A DNA stretch of 64,000 bases, from the NCBI GenBank assembly GCA_032622095.1, contig CP136063.1, positions 29,204,987-29,268,986 of the forward strand, read 5' to 3'. Source of the stretch: Siphonodentalium dalli (lineage: Eukaryota; Mollusca; Scaphopoda; Gadilida; Siphonodentaliidae). Shown here in pieces: positions 33,308 to 44,758 of this stretch (the first letter of the stretch is position 1; each line of letters starts with the position of its first letter). The position numbers were made by a program, and so were the translations under genes. Below the pieces are notes generated by a model. The model saw nothing but the letters and a program-made list of their open reading frames with translations, had not been told where the DNA came from and ran no database searches.

Positions 33308-33998
33308 GGGGATAACAGTGTGGTGTTTTGTGATTTCGGAAAGGTACATGGCGAATTTACTATGGCAAGTTTAGTTAATGGGCGACGGCGGAGCCGGAGC
33401 CCATTAAAGATGGATTATCTCTTTAAATAACAAATTTTAAATAGTTGCGTGGGTATAAAATAATAGATATGAACTGAAGACCTATGTCCGGAAAAGCTTC
33501 TATCAATTAATATTGATTTTATTTCGAATGTTAAATCGGGCCCATTTATGTTACTATTTTTAGAACCGACCATTCGGATGAGACAGTATTGCGACATAGA
33601 GCACTGGGCTGTTCCTACGGCTACGCAACGAATGTCAAATGTCACAGATTGTTTGTTTGTATTGTTTTGTTCCACAGATATAAGCGATAATGAGTATAAT
33701 TAACGTTTATTTGTGACAAAATTGCACAATATAATTTCTGGTCTCTGTTAACAGTAACCAATATTGTTCGTTAGCTGAACAAACACACCTTTTTTACCAG
33801 AAAATATTCGAAATAAAATTAATATTAATCGATAGAAGCATTTCCGGACAGGAGTCTTCGATTCAAATCTAATATTTTATAACCCGGTAACTGTATAATA
33901 CATGTTTACAAAGAGATAATCCACCTTTAACGGGTATTTGCCAAAGTATATTCGCCATGTACCTTTCCGAAATCACAAAACACCACACTGTTATCCCC
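33308..33998. mobile_element. Palindromic element with perfect 49-bp inverted repeats, host of MITE J
   Basis: 33308-33356 (ggggataacagtgtggtgtt... gcgaat) is exactly complementary to 33950-33998, and weaker pairing continues inward (tactatggcaa against ttgccaaagta). MITE J fills the loop. Without it the element would be a hairpin of about 170 bp. A related single arm is at about 34427-34475. Confidence 0.8.
33408..33926. mobile_element. TTAA MITE copy J
   Basis: Full length, flanked by TTAA at 33404-33407 and 33927-33930. It carries the open frame 33415-33675 (minus). Confidence 0.9.
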
Positions 33999-34701
33999 AT
34001 TCTAATGTTCTTCGAACTTAAAAATGTTAATTAGACAAACAAATGGCTCGTAATTATCAACGAAATGTGCGGCCATAGAAAACACTCAGCCAATTAACGA
34101 CTTTTTATTTTATATTTAATGCGCTAGATAAAATATAGTCCCCCAATTACCATCGCTCTTATCGTTAAAAATACTGATAAACATGAAAAATTGCCACCTC
34201 AAATAGAAATAAATATGCACAACAATTAGTTTCTGCGTGTACCTGATGTCTTTTTCAGATGTTTACCACTAACGGTTTTGATTTTACCAGCGATCTTGAA
34301 GTTGAATTGAAACAATGGGAAATTGGTTACTCTATGCGATGTATTTCACGCCGTGTCTGTCGCGGTTTTATGTCAAGAAATTTGGTCAAATGATATCGAG
34401 ACACTGACATTGGTGTGGTATAACGTTGTGGTGTTTTGTATTTTCTGAAAGTACATGTATACATGGCGAATGTACTGGCTGTCTGTCAATTTTCGACAAA
34501 AGCCAGATCGCTGGTCTGTTTATATAGAAACGAGCTAGTAACGGTAGTCAGTGCCAAGGGCGTCAACTCTATAATCTACTCTGTAACGTCGCCGGCATGT
34601 ACTGCGTAAGGGTGACGTCATGGAGTGAAACCGGTAGGGTAACACCAACGTACGTACCTACGAATCTGACTGATCGCCATACTGTTGCACGAGCGCACGT
34701 A
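33999..34701. other. Non-coding spacer with repeat fragments
   Basis: Includes the half-palindrome relative at 34427-34475 (gtggtgttttgta) and, at 34610-34700, a copy of the 20238-20325 repeat (gacgtcatggagtg, gatcgccatactgttg). No gene seen. Confidence 0.4.
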
Positions 34702-35332
34702 ATAAGCGCACCGCACACGATGCGATAGTTGTTGCACGATATTTGTCGCAGACCCTTGCGACGTAAAATCTGTGTACGCACACGCTACGATTTTAGTCGT
34801 GCGACTTTTGTTTTTATCACCTGCGATAGACCGCCAAACACGATGCGATCGGATCGTACGATCTGGTTGTTTACTTTCTCGTGAATGCAATGGGTTATAT
34901 AGTTATATAGACTAGTAGGCCATATAACTGATTTAATTCTCCACACAAATTCACAATCAAATAATATTTTGCTTGTGTCCAGTCCACCTGTTTCAATATT
35001 GTACCCGTAGTTGTATTGTAGAGCCATGCATGTATTACGCCGTCCAAAATATCCCGCTACTCTGACTTTGAAGGATACTGCATGGGCGCCATGTTGTTAT
35101 GAAATAAAACATGTGATCGACGCGTGATCACATTAATAGCTGAATCTGATTGGCTACTTCGAATAAATTGTACGACTCGATCGTAGAAAATCAAAATTAT
35201 TTGATTCCTTGCGGGGCAGATCGTACGACAAAATGTCCTGCGATTTTCCACCGCACACGCTGCGATTTGACCCGTAACCGGTGCCCGATATTTGTCGTAC
35301 GATATATATCGCATCGTGTGCGGCGGCCTTAA
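34702..35332. mobile_element. TIR element with ends ccgcacacgatgcgat, superfamily uncertain
   Basis: 34706-34724 (gcaccgcacacgatgcgat) is complementary to 35312-35328 (atcgcatcgtgtgcggc). Subterminal words (cgatcgtacgat, ttgtcgtacga, tgcgat) are repeated in both orientations along the element. A TAA on each side may be a 3-bp target duplication, which would suit PIF/Harbinger, but the exact tips differ by a few bases so this is tentative. No transposase frame; about 630 bp. Confidence 0.6.
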
Positions 35333-35780
35333 GACATCATGTAGGAAAGGATTCCTCTTTTCTTCGCAGCTGGAAACACTGAAGGCTCCAGATACGCACT
35401 ATATAACGCGAGGTCAATGTAATAACGACCGGATTATGCATATATATAAGCCATTCCTGACCGTGCACACACTATGCACCATACGAGAGGCAGTTTAATG
35501 GTATTTATAGTGATATGGCCACTGAGACAACCTGCATGGTCATAGACGCTCACGCATAATCGACATCACGCTAAAATCAGAGAGTGTTCGTGCATTTGGG
35601 CATCCATCAGTTTACATAAATGCAATTGTTGGAAAAGTGACTTGGATTGAATTCGAGAGAATGGAGTGAATGCACTCAGATGTGTCATAAAGAAGAAGCA
35701 AAGTCGACATGGCTGATAGAGACTCTTAAAACTGGAGCTGCGTATTGACCCACTTGATCCGAATAATATGTACTCTGAAC

Positions 35781-37345
35781 CAGGGATGGGGTAATTGTAA
35801 TTTGTAATTGATTGTAATTAATTACATTTTTTCAAGTAATTGCATGTAATTGGTAATTGAGTTTATTCTCAATTACATGTAATTGCAATTGTAATTGGTT
35901 AGGATGTAATTGTAATTGTAATTAGGGTCTTAATTTCAATTACTTCAAAATCACAGGTACTTGTTTCTTCTCAATTCATCCAATGGTTTCTTCAAATGTT
36001 TTTTTTCTCCAAATTTCAAAGCGTAAGACTGGTGACTGGCTATCACTATGTTGTCACAACACTGAGTCTTTATCCACTGTGTCTCAATTGTGAATTCTGT
36101 TGACACCTCCTGTTTGTTTGCTTAAGCATTGGTTAACCTTTGAGGTAGAAGCCTACTAGAAGGCTTGTTTTGATAAATACAATGAGAAACCAACTTCAAA
36201 TAATTGACAATAGATCACTATAATATATCACTCTTTACTTATGATCATGTTTCGTTATCTCCATCTGTTATGGTAGAAATTCATACCAACCATTGCTAAT
36301 GCTATCAACATGTCTACAAAAAATCTGGCAGCATTTTAATTTGCAGAAAGACACACCGTGTCCTATGAAAGCGAAGTGCAAACTTTGCCCAACTACAATA
36401 TCCAGTTCCAAAAAAGTTACCTCCAATTTTGTGACACATCTGAAGGTAAGTTTCCATTTTTATGTATTAGTTTTGTTTAATTCCATTGACATATAAATTC
36501 AGTCATATGGTGGTATTGGTATATGCATTGTTTATTGTCCCTTCTAATTTGCAACTGAATGACAAAGTGGGGACAAATCCCTGCCTCAATAATCCCCCAA
36601 TTAGCACTGTCTAGTGGCGGCATTGTGTTACCAGTAAGCTGGTGGCCACAAAGCCTAATTAAGTTTATGACTCTAATTAACAATCAGAGTGTTGATTATC
36701 TCATTGTCCTTTACAATTGGCCTGGCTGTGTGTCTGACTTACTGAGATAGTCTTATTCGCTTAATAATTAAATGATGGATACATGTGTGTTACTAAAAAT
36801 TATTTTCATTTTATAGCGAAAGCATCAAGATGTCTATGAATCCACAGTCACACAAGCACCATCAGCAAGTGATCAACAACCTACTAGGATCTTTCAGTAT
36901 GCAAAAACATCGGTCAAGAATGCCAAAGCATTGAAGATAGTTAGCAAAGTTCATAAATCTCTGATATCATTCCAATTTCTAGAAGATCAACCCGACTACA
37001 AGCTGCCAATGCAACACGCTGGAATTGCCAGCTATAAATCATGATTCGCTCAGTTCTACGAACACCTACACTGTACCAAGTGTGCTTCACTGTGTATTTC
37101 ATCTTGCTTGTATTAAATTTATGTTTTGTTATCAAATAGAGTTTATATAAATAAAAAAGTGTTCCTACTTCAATGATGTGCTGAAATGTAATTGTAATTG
37201 TAATTGAATTACATTTCAAAGTAATTGTAATTGTAATTAGTTACATTGTGAAATAGATGTAATGGGAATTGTAATTGTAATTGAAAAATGTTGAAGTAAT
37301 TGTAATTGTAATTAATTACATTCACAAGTAATTGCCCCAAGCCTG
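35781..37345 (+). mobile_element. hAT transposon, non-autonomous, with a BED-finger exon
   Basis: Ends are cagggatgggg and ccccaagcctg, typical hAT tips. The flanking octamer ctctgaac occurs at 35773-35780 and 37346-37353 (8-bp duplication). The uninterrupted site is visible in paralogues at 47221-47228 and 53630-53637. Both subterminal regions are packed with taattg/gtaatt words, probable transposase-binding repeats. The catalytic DDE and dimerisation regions are absent; only the N-terminal exons remain. Confidence 0.93.
36293..37044 (+). pseudogene. hAT transposase N-terminus: BED zinc finger in two exons
   Basis: The first exon encodes IWQHFNLQKDTPCPMKAKCK and LCPTTISSSKK followed by NFVTHLK, which fits a BED finger (W-x2-F, C-x2-C, then N-F-x2-H). 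It ends at the donor ctgaag|gtaagt (36444-36455). After about 365 bp, an acceptor tttatag at 36812-36818 leads to RKHQDVYESTVTQAPSA and further to a stop TGA at about 37042. In intact hAT proteins a central domain and the dimerisation region of several hundred residues follow; they were deleted. Confidence 0.75.
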
Positions 37346-37559
37346 CTCTGAACAAGTGACTACCAATTCCTCGGTCAATGTGGATAAGATAGCGAAAATT
37401 GGTCAAGAACTGATTTCCAGTTTTCATACATGTAGTACAAATAGCGGGAACGTGAAAACGATTTCAACAGTCAGTAAGCACATACACATTGGCAACGCAA
37501 ACAAGTTTGATATATAAGTTATTTCAGTCAATAGCACGGGAGTTTGAAAATTGATGACA

Positions 37560-38058
37560 TCTCATATATATTTTGAAGACCTCTGTCTGTCTGTCTGTCT
37601 GTCTGTCCTTAATACAAATATACGATTCTCGACCGATCGGGACGAAACTTGGTACGTGTGTGTAGTTTGACCAGGCGGTGGTCGTTGTCGTATTGGCGAG
37701 CCCGTGCGACACCCGTGCAGCGCATGCGCAGGCGAGATCTCGGAAACGGGTGGAGCTATCGACTTGAAATTTGGTATGTGAATGTATCTTGCCCCGAGTA
37801 CGAATTTTATCGGGTCGCCGAGCCCGTGCGACGCCAGCTTCGCGCATGCGCAGACGAGATCTCGGAAACGGGTGGAGCTATCGACTTGAAATTTGCTATG
37901 TGAATGTATCTTGCCCCGGATACGAATTTTATCGGGTCGCCGAGCCCGTGCGACGCCAGCTTCGCGCATGCGCAGACGAGATCTCGGAAACGGGTGGAGC
38001 TATCGACTTGGAAATTTGGTTTTTGAATAGCCCGGACAACGTCGGGCTCATCGGCTAG
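37560..38058 (+). mobile_element. Non-autonomous Helitron
   Basis: It begins TCTCATATATA, ends GGCTAG, and carries the expected 3' hairpin (agcccg...cgggct, about 38031-38046) shortly before the CTAG. It was inserted between A and T without target duplication: the paralogue at 47461-47485 reads gatgcca|tctttatatata at the same spot. No Rep/helicase gene. A (CTGT)n run is at 37582-37606 and the middle holds tandem 121-bp units. Confidence 0.92.
37695..38020. repeat. 121-bp tandem units within the Helitron
   Basis: About 2.7 units with the landmarks gagcccgtgcgac, cgcatgcgca and gagatctcggaaacgggtgg. Frames of 85-135 codons seen on both strands arise from the GC-rich repeat and are not thought to be genes. 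Confidence 0.8.
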
Positions 38059-38209
38059 TCTTTATATATAAGCTATCGCCCTACCTACTTTCAAAGTTTG
38101 AGTCCAATGAACATACAGAGGAAGAATATTCCAAACAGACAAGATGAATGCTCAACGCGTCGACATCACAGCTGGCGTACAAAAAACGGGGTCAGCAATG
38201 CCACATTTA

Positions 38210-38680
38210 TATCAATTAATATAAATTAATATTAATTTTATTTCGAAGATTTTCTGGTCTAAAAAGGTGTGTTTATTCACATAACGAACAATAGTGGTTA
38301 CTGTTAATAGAGACCAGAAATTTTATGTAACAATTTCGTCACAAATAAACGTTAATTATACTTATTAGCGCTTATATCTGTGGAACAAAACAATACAAAC
38401 AACCAATCTGTGACATTTGACTTTCGTTGCGTAGCCGTGGGAAAAGCCCAGTGCTCTATATCGCAATGTGTTATCAAGCCCAGTGCTCTATATCGCAATA
38501 TGGTATCATCCGAATGGTCTGTTATAAAAATAGTAACACGAACGGTCCCGACTTAATATTCGAAATAATATCAATATTAATTGATAGAAGCGTTTCCGGA
38601 CAGTGGTCTTCAGTTCATATCTATTATTTTTATACCCACTCAACTATTTAAAATTTGTTATTTAAAGAGATAATCCATCT
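38210..38680. mobile_element. TTAA MITE copy K, left end truncated
   Basis: The left tip is missing and the copy begins in the atcaattaatataaattaat region; the right tip and TTAA (38681-38684) are present. A 30-bp internal duplication of the cccagtgctctatatcgcaat segment is seen at 38447-38500. Confidence 0.8.
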
Positions 38681-38684
38681 TTAA

Positions 38685-39157
38685 TTTACCAATGTTGACT
38701 TGCATAATTATGCCAATAATAATTCATTTGTTTCTCTCCTAATCACATGTTGATGCAAAATAATGAGAAGACGTTATATTTTGGAAGCACTGTCTTGATA
38801 GTACTGCAACAGTTATGGGTGGAACTAGAGCGGTCATTTTGGCAGCCATCTCGAGTATTTGTCACAAATTTTGTGCAGTTCATTTTATTTGTCACTTTAT
38901 ATCATAATACAAGTATTATATCACATTATTAATGTAAAAAATTGTGTTAGTGAAACGCTGGCATTGTCGAGATATACAAACATGTTTACGATTTTTGGTA
39001 CTCAGCAGCCATCCTGAATAAAAATAGTTCCTCAAAGGTTATACATCCACATCAACCGGGATATCAATAAAGATATCCCAGTGATAAATTATCAACAGAG
39101 AAAAAAAAACTGACAAAGAAGATAGGTCACACCCCAGTTATGCTGGATTACATGTTA
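38685..39157. repeat. Distal flank of ZNF cassette 3
   Basis: Homologous to 8860-9235 and 30040-30225 (gtcttgatagtactgcaaca, aaaatagttcc). Non-coding. Confidence 0.65.
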
Positions 39158-39650
39158 CAGTGATTGTCCCTCTGTCTAACAGAACCTCTCTAGGTACATC
39201 GGTGTTACAGTGATTGTTCATCTGTCTGGAAGAACCGCCCTAGGAACATCGGTGTTACAGTGATTGTTCATCTGTCTGGCAGAACCGCCCTAGGTACATC
39301 GGTGTTACAGTGATTGTTTCTCTGTCTGGCAGAACCGCCCTAGGTACATCGATGTTACAGTGATTGTTCCTATGCCTGGCAGAACCACCCTATTTACATC
39401 GGTGTAACCGCCATTATTCATCTGCCTAACAGAACCTCCCTAGGTATATCGAGGTTACAGTCATTGTACCCCTGTCTGGCAGAACCTCTCGAGGTACATC
39501 GATGTTTCCATCATTGTTCCCCTGTCTGGCATAAGCTCGCTATGTACATCGATGTTACACTGATTGTTCCTCTGTCTGGCAAAACCTCCCTATGTACATC
39601 GGTGTTACAGTGATTGTTCCTATGTCTAGAAAAACCACCCTATGTAATCG
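39158..39650. repeat. 50-bp minisatellite of cassette 3
   Basis: About ten units of the unit described for cassette 1, with local variants (aaccgcccta instead of aacctcccta in three neighbouring units), showing local homogenisation. Confidence 0.88.
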
Positions 39651-39869
39651 GTGCCACTGGGGTTATCATCTCATGAGCTTTGACCAAACTCTATGCGTGG
39701 AATCCATGTTGTACATAATTCAAGCGAGGCCTTCCAATCATATAGTTTATAGTTACAAAGAAGATTCATTCCGCCCTATTTTCTGTTCTGTCACCAGAAT
39801 CTAAGATTGTTTCCAATTTTCCTGTGACGAACATATTAAATATCAGAAACTACATTTGGATAGATGTAT
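39651..39869. repeat. Proximal 3' flank of ZNF3
   Basis: Same conserved block as at 9811 and 30321. Confidence 0.6.
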
Positions 39870-40847
<978 letters not shown>

Positions 40848-41121
40848 TATCACGTTAAGTGGCTATATAAATATCTATAGGTCATCTAATCTAATTCGAA
40901 CCGAATTCCATTAGCACAGTGTAATTGTAAATTATATAGTTCACGTTAATGAAGGATCAAGTATCATTCGAACAAGGGACATAGAGATATCGTATTCTGT
41001 TGAATAAACATGCGTCTAAATATATGGTTGTGTTTATAAGCGCCATTCACGAACGATATATGAATAGACAGCCTACACGTGAGTCTACAATACGGTACGT
41101 TGTGCGTCACATGTCTCAAAT
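40848..41121 (-). promoter_or_regulatory. 5' flank of ZNF3
   Basis: Corresponds to 11259-11570, with a TATA-like tatataaat just before the gene. Conservation ends near 41118. Confidence 0.4.
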
Positions 41122-41279
41122 GGTACAACCAGGCGCGTAGTTAGTATCCCCAAATAGGGGGGGGGGCTAAACATTATATGGGGGTCCTAGCAGGCATATC
41201 CCGAGTGCCGCAGGCCCGAGATGGGGGAGGCTCCGAGAGGGGCTGTCCCCCTCCTGAGGGTGGAAATTGTTTTTGAATG
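41122..41279. repeat. GC-rich fragment with poly-G
   Basis: Starts aaccaggcgcgtagttagta and contains a G run (41157-41166) and gaggctccgagaggggctg. Its base composition differs sharply from its neighbours. Fragments of this wording are common as dispersed repeats in marine invertebrates; I cannot name the family. Confidence 0.45.
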
Positions 41280-41283
41280 TTAA

Positions 41284-41803
41284 AGATGGATTATCTCTTT
41301 AAATAACAAATTTTAAATAGTTGCGTGGGTATAAAATAATAGATATGAACTGAAGACCTATGTCCGGAAAAGCTTCTATCAATTAATATTGATTTTATTT
41401 CGAATATTAAATCGGGCCCATTTATGTTACTATTTTTAGAACCGACCATTCGGATGAGACCGTATTGCGATATAGAGCACTGGGCTGTTCCTACGGCTAC
41501 GCAACGAATGTCAAATGTCACAGATTGGTTGTTTGTATTGTTTTGTTCCACAGATATAAGCGATAATGAGTATAATTAACGTTTATTTGTGATAAAATTG
41601 CACAATATAATTTCTGGTCTATGTTAACAGTAACCACTATTGTTCGTTAGCTGAACAAAAACACCTTTTTAGACCAGAAAATATTCGAAATAAAATTAAT
41701 ATTAATCGATAGAAGCATTTCCGGACATGAGTCTTCGATTCAGATCTAATATTTTATACCCCGGTAACTATATAATACATGTTTACAAAGAGATAATCCA
41801 CCT
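41284..41803. mobile_element. TTAA MITE copy L, head-to-head partner of M
   Basis: Full length; TTAA at 41280-41283 and 41804-41807. The second TTAA is shared with copy M. Open frame 41291-41551 (minus). Confidence 0.9.
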
Positions 41804-41807
41804 TTAA

Positions 41808-42327
41808 AGGTGGATTATCTCTTTGTAAACATGTATTATATAGTTACCGTGGTATAAAATATTAGATTTGAATCGAAGACTCCTGTCCGGAAATGCTTCT
41901 ATCGATTAATATTAATTTTATTTCGAATATTTTCTGGTCTAAAAAGGTGTGTTTGTTCAGCTAACGAACAATAGTGGTTACTGTTAACAGAGACCAGAAA
42001 TTATATTGTGCAATTTTGTCACAAATAAACGTTAATTATACTCATTATCGCTTATATCTGTGGAACAAAACAATACAAACAACCAATCTGTTATATTTGA
42101 CATTCGTTGCGTAGCCGTAGGAACAGACCAGTGCTCTATATCGCAATACGGTCTCATCCGAATGGTCGGTTCTAAAAATAGTAACATAAACGGACCCGAT
42201 TTAATATTCAAAATAAAATCAATATTAATTGATAGAAGCTTTTCCGGACATAGGTCTTCAGTTCATATCTATTATTTTATACCCACGCAACTATTTAAAA
42301 TTTGTTATTTAAAGAGATAATCCATCT
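41808..42327. mobile_element. TTAA MITE copy M, inverted to L
   Basis: Full length in the opposite orientation; TTAA at 42328-42331. Together L and M make a near-perfect palindrome of more than 1 kb. Open frame 42060-42320 (plus). Confidence 0.9.
42060..42320 (+). CDS. Recurring 86-codon frame inside the TTAA MITE
   Basis: The frame begins MEQNNTNNQS, contains CVAVGTDQCSISQYG and ends FKICYLKR. It is open in at least five copies here (33415-33675, 41291-41551, this one, and shorter versions at 8357-8578 and 23202-23456). It resembles nothing I know. Much of it lies in the arm and tip of the MITE, so it may be open by chance in young copies. I list it because of its repeated occurrence, not because I think it is a proven gene. 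Confidence 0.2.
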   Translation: MEQNNTNNQSVIFDIRCVAVGTDQCSISQYGLIRMVGSKNSNINGPDLIFKIKSILIDRSFSGHRSSVHIYYFIPTQLFKICYLKR

Positions 42328-42331
42328 TTAA

Positions 42332-43060
42332 AACCGAAGATCAAGTCACTACAAAAAATAATCGGAGACTCGAAAATTAAGTGGACCTTTAAGATCCTAT
42401 TATTATAAAATATATTGCAGCTTTATCGGAGTGAGTGTGGACAATCTGTATATATGTAACGGCTATGTAGTTGAATATATGTGATCATTTTAGGCAACAG
42501 GCACCAAAGGCGCACAAGCGTCGATCGCGAGGCCTAATACACACCGGGAAGCGACCATATAAGTGTGGCGTGTGAGGAATCATCTACACCCATCATAGAA
42601 CGCCACATGACCAACACCCCGAGGAGCGACCATATAAGTGTGACATGTGTGGGGAATAATTATCTGCATCTATCATAGAACGCCACATGTCCAACAGTTT
42701 ACACCCCGAGGAGCGACCATATAAGTGTGACGTGTGTGGGAAACCATTATCTACATCCATCATAGAACGCCACATGACCAACACCCCGAGGAGCGACCAT
42801 ATAAGTGTGACATGTGTGGGGAATCATTATCTGCATCTATCATAGAACGCCACATGTCCAACAGTTTACACCCCGAGGAGCGACCATATAAGTGTGACAT
42901 GTGTGGGGAATCATTATCTGCATTCATCATAGAACGCCACATGTCCAACAGTTTACACCCCGAGGAGCGACCATATAAGTGTGACGTGTGTGGGGAATCA
43001 TTATCTGCATCCATCATAGAACGCCACATGTCCAACATTTCACTAAGTCCGAAAGCTAAT
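42332..43060 (+). pseudogene. C2H2-like finger array with unusual spacing, copy 2
   Basis: Same leader and repeat as 14346-14925 but with six units. Three consecutive units are in frame (about 42785-43045): ERPYKCDMCGESLSASIIER, HMSNSLHPEE and so on. Spacing is C-x2-C-x11-H-x5-H. Frame changes occur wherever a unit lacks agtttac. No start codon with a convincing context, although an open frame extends to a stop at 43171. The terminal unit has the extension MSNISLSPKANIIYEYY, shared with copy 1. Confidence 0.6.
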
Positions 43061-43733
43061 ATTATTTATGAATACTATGATTATAATTATGATAATTTAA
43101 TAATAATTTATTGTATACAGCGTAACTACATTGACATGCTTTCAATTATGATACAAACTATAGTATGGTAAAACAATAAATGTATGCAAGCAACACAGTC
43201 TAATTGAAAGCATGCCAGTTAAAATATCGGGTGATAAAACATTACTATCTGCATGATTATTAATAACATATGCTATCGGATCTTAACTTGCTCGATTAAA
43301 AAACTAAATAATAATAATAATAAAAGAAAAACAAAAACAAATATTGCAGACTGAAATGCGATAAACGAGTAATTATTTCAGGTCTTCCTTTGCCACTTAA
43401 GCACCAAAAAGTTCAACGAATAAATATGTATTGAGTGCCGCTTGAAGTCATTGACAAACTCTTCTGCTCTCAGCTCTATCAGCTACGCATTCCACAGTGT
43501 GGGTCCGGCATAACTAAACGCACGTCTGGTATGGACGAGATTTTTGTGAAAGGGACACCAAATGAATTCCAATTAGCAGTTATCAAGTCTTTCACTGGTT
43601 TATGTTCAATCAATAGATATGTGATGTAATCTCACTGCTATAGACACATATTCCGCCGCTATAGACGTGTCCACTGCTATAGACATTCTGTATATAGGTA
43701 TATATGGTTGTACAACATTATTACAAATCAATC
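43061..43733. other. AT-rich spacer with an unrecognised short frame
   Basis: Contains an (aat)n tract near 43307-43323. A 64-codon frame at 43435-43629 includes RIPQCGSGITKRTSGMDE; I do not recognise it. At 43640-43700 the words gctatagac(a/g) are repeated three times. Confidence 0.3.
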
Positions 43734-43868
43734 GACTTATGACACCTTGCACTTCGCTGGACTCATCGACTTATGACACCTTGCACTTCGCTGGACTCCT
43801 CGACTTATGACACCTTGCACTTCGCTGGACTACTCGACTTATAACACCTTGCGCCTCGCTGAAACGGT
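43734..43868. repeat. Four tandem 34-bp units
   Basis: Unit tcgacttatgacaccttgca followed by cttcgctggact; three units are nearly identical and the fourth (ataacaccttgcgcctcgct) is diverged. A related cttcgctggac word occurs alone at 44901. Confidence 0.85.
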
Positions 43869-43939
43869 AAGGCGTCTAACAAGGTTTGCCGAGTGTCTTC
43901 GAGGTTTGCATATTGGATTTAAAAGGCAAGTCAAATAGA

Positions 43940-44231
43940 CCAATGGCATCTCTAGTCTCTAAGTTACCAACCGGTTTATTCTCTAAGTTACCTATATTTG
44001 TCTATTCACTACGTTACCAACTGGTCTAATATTTAAGTTACCAACTGGTCTATTCTTCCGTTTAGTTTCGAACCGGGTATGACGATCTACGTTAAAGGCA
44101 TATCTAGATATATTTAGTACCCGGGAATCATCTCTATGTATATGTCGTACCCGGATACCATCTCTATATATATATATCGTACCCGGATAATATCTCTATA
44201 TATATTTCGTACCCGTGTACCATCTCTAGAT

Positions 44232-44232
<1 letters not shown>
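43940..44232. repeat. Two short degenerate tandem repeats
   Basis: 43955-44060 repeats ttaccaactggtctattc-like units of about 30 bp. 44108-44230 repeats gtacccggataccatctcta units of about 40 bp, which grade into the TA tract. Confidence 0.7.
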
Positions 44233-44597
<365 letters not shown>

Positions 44598-44758
44598 GGC
44601 GGACACTCTGGCCCATCCCCTCACTCGGGGACACTCTGGCTCACGTGTTTGTTTACCGGGGGCGAACTCTCTGGCCCATGGGCAACAGTGTCCAACATCA
44701 AGATTGTTTACCCGGGGCCAGAGAGTCATCGAGCGAGGGGTGGGCCAGAGTGCCCGCT
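44598..44758. repeat. GC-rich imperfect palindrome
   Basis: The arm at 44599-44630 (cggacactctggcccatccc then ctcactcg) pairs with 44728-44758 (cgagcgaggggtgggccaga then gtgcccgc). The centre repeats the same words (ctctggcccatgggcaa, ggggccagagagtc). GC content far above the surroundings. It could be a small foldback element. Confidence 0.65.

Larger units (their letters stand above)
35333..38200 (+). pseudogene. Copy 1 of the MADRD gene remnant, broken by hAT and Helitron
   Basis: The host sequence around the two transposons matches units A, B and C. It includes the promoter-like module (35333-35530), the start atggctgatagagactc at about 35708 with a one-base difference that gives an early stop, the exon end behind the hAT element (37354-37410) and a later piece coding NAQRVDITAGVQKTGSAMP (38145-38200). 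It is therefore a dead paralogue of the multi-copy gene. Confidence 0.65.

Noticed and set aside
37524-38058. Overlapping arginine/alanine-rich frames of 84-135 codons
   Set aside because: They arise from GC-rich 121-bp units inside the Helitron on both strands.
39150-39650. 107- and 70-codon frames over the minisatellite and its flank
   Set aside because: They depend on the repeat phase and are not conserved between cassettes.
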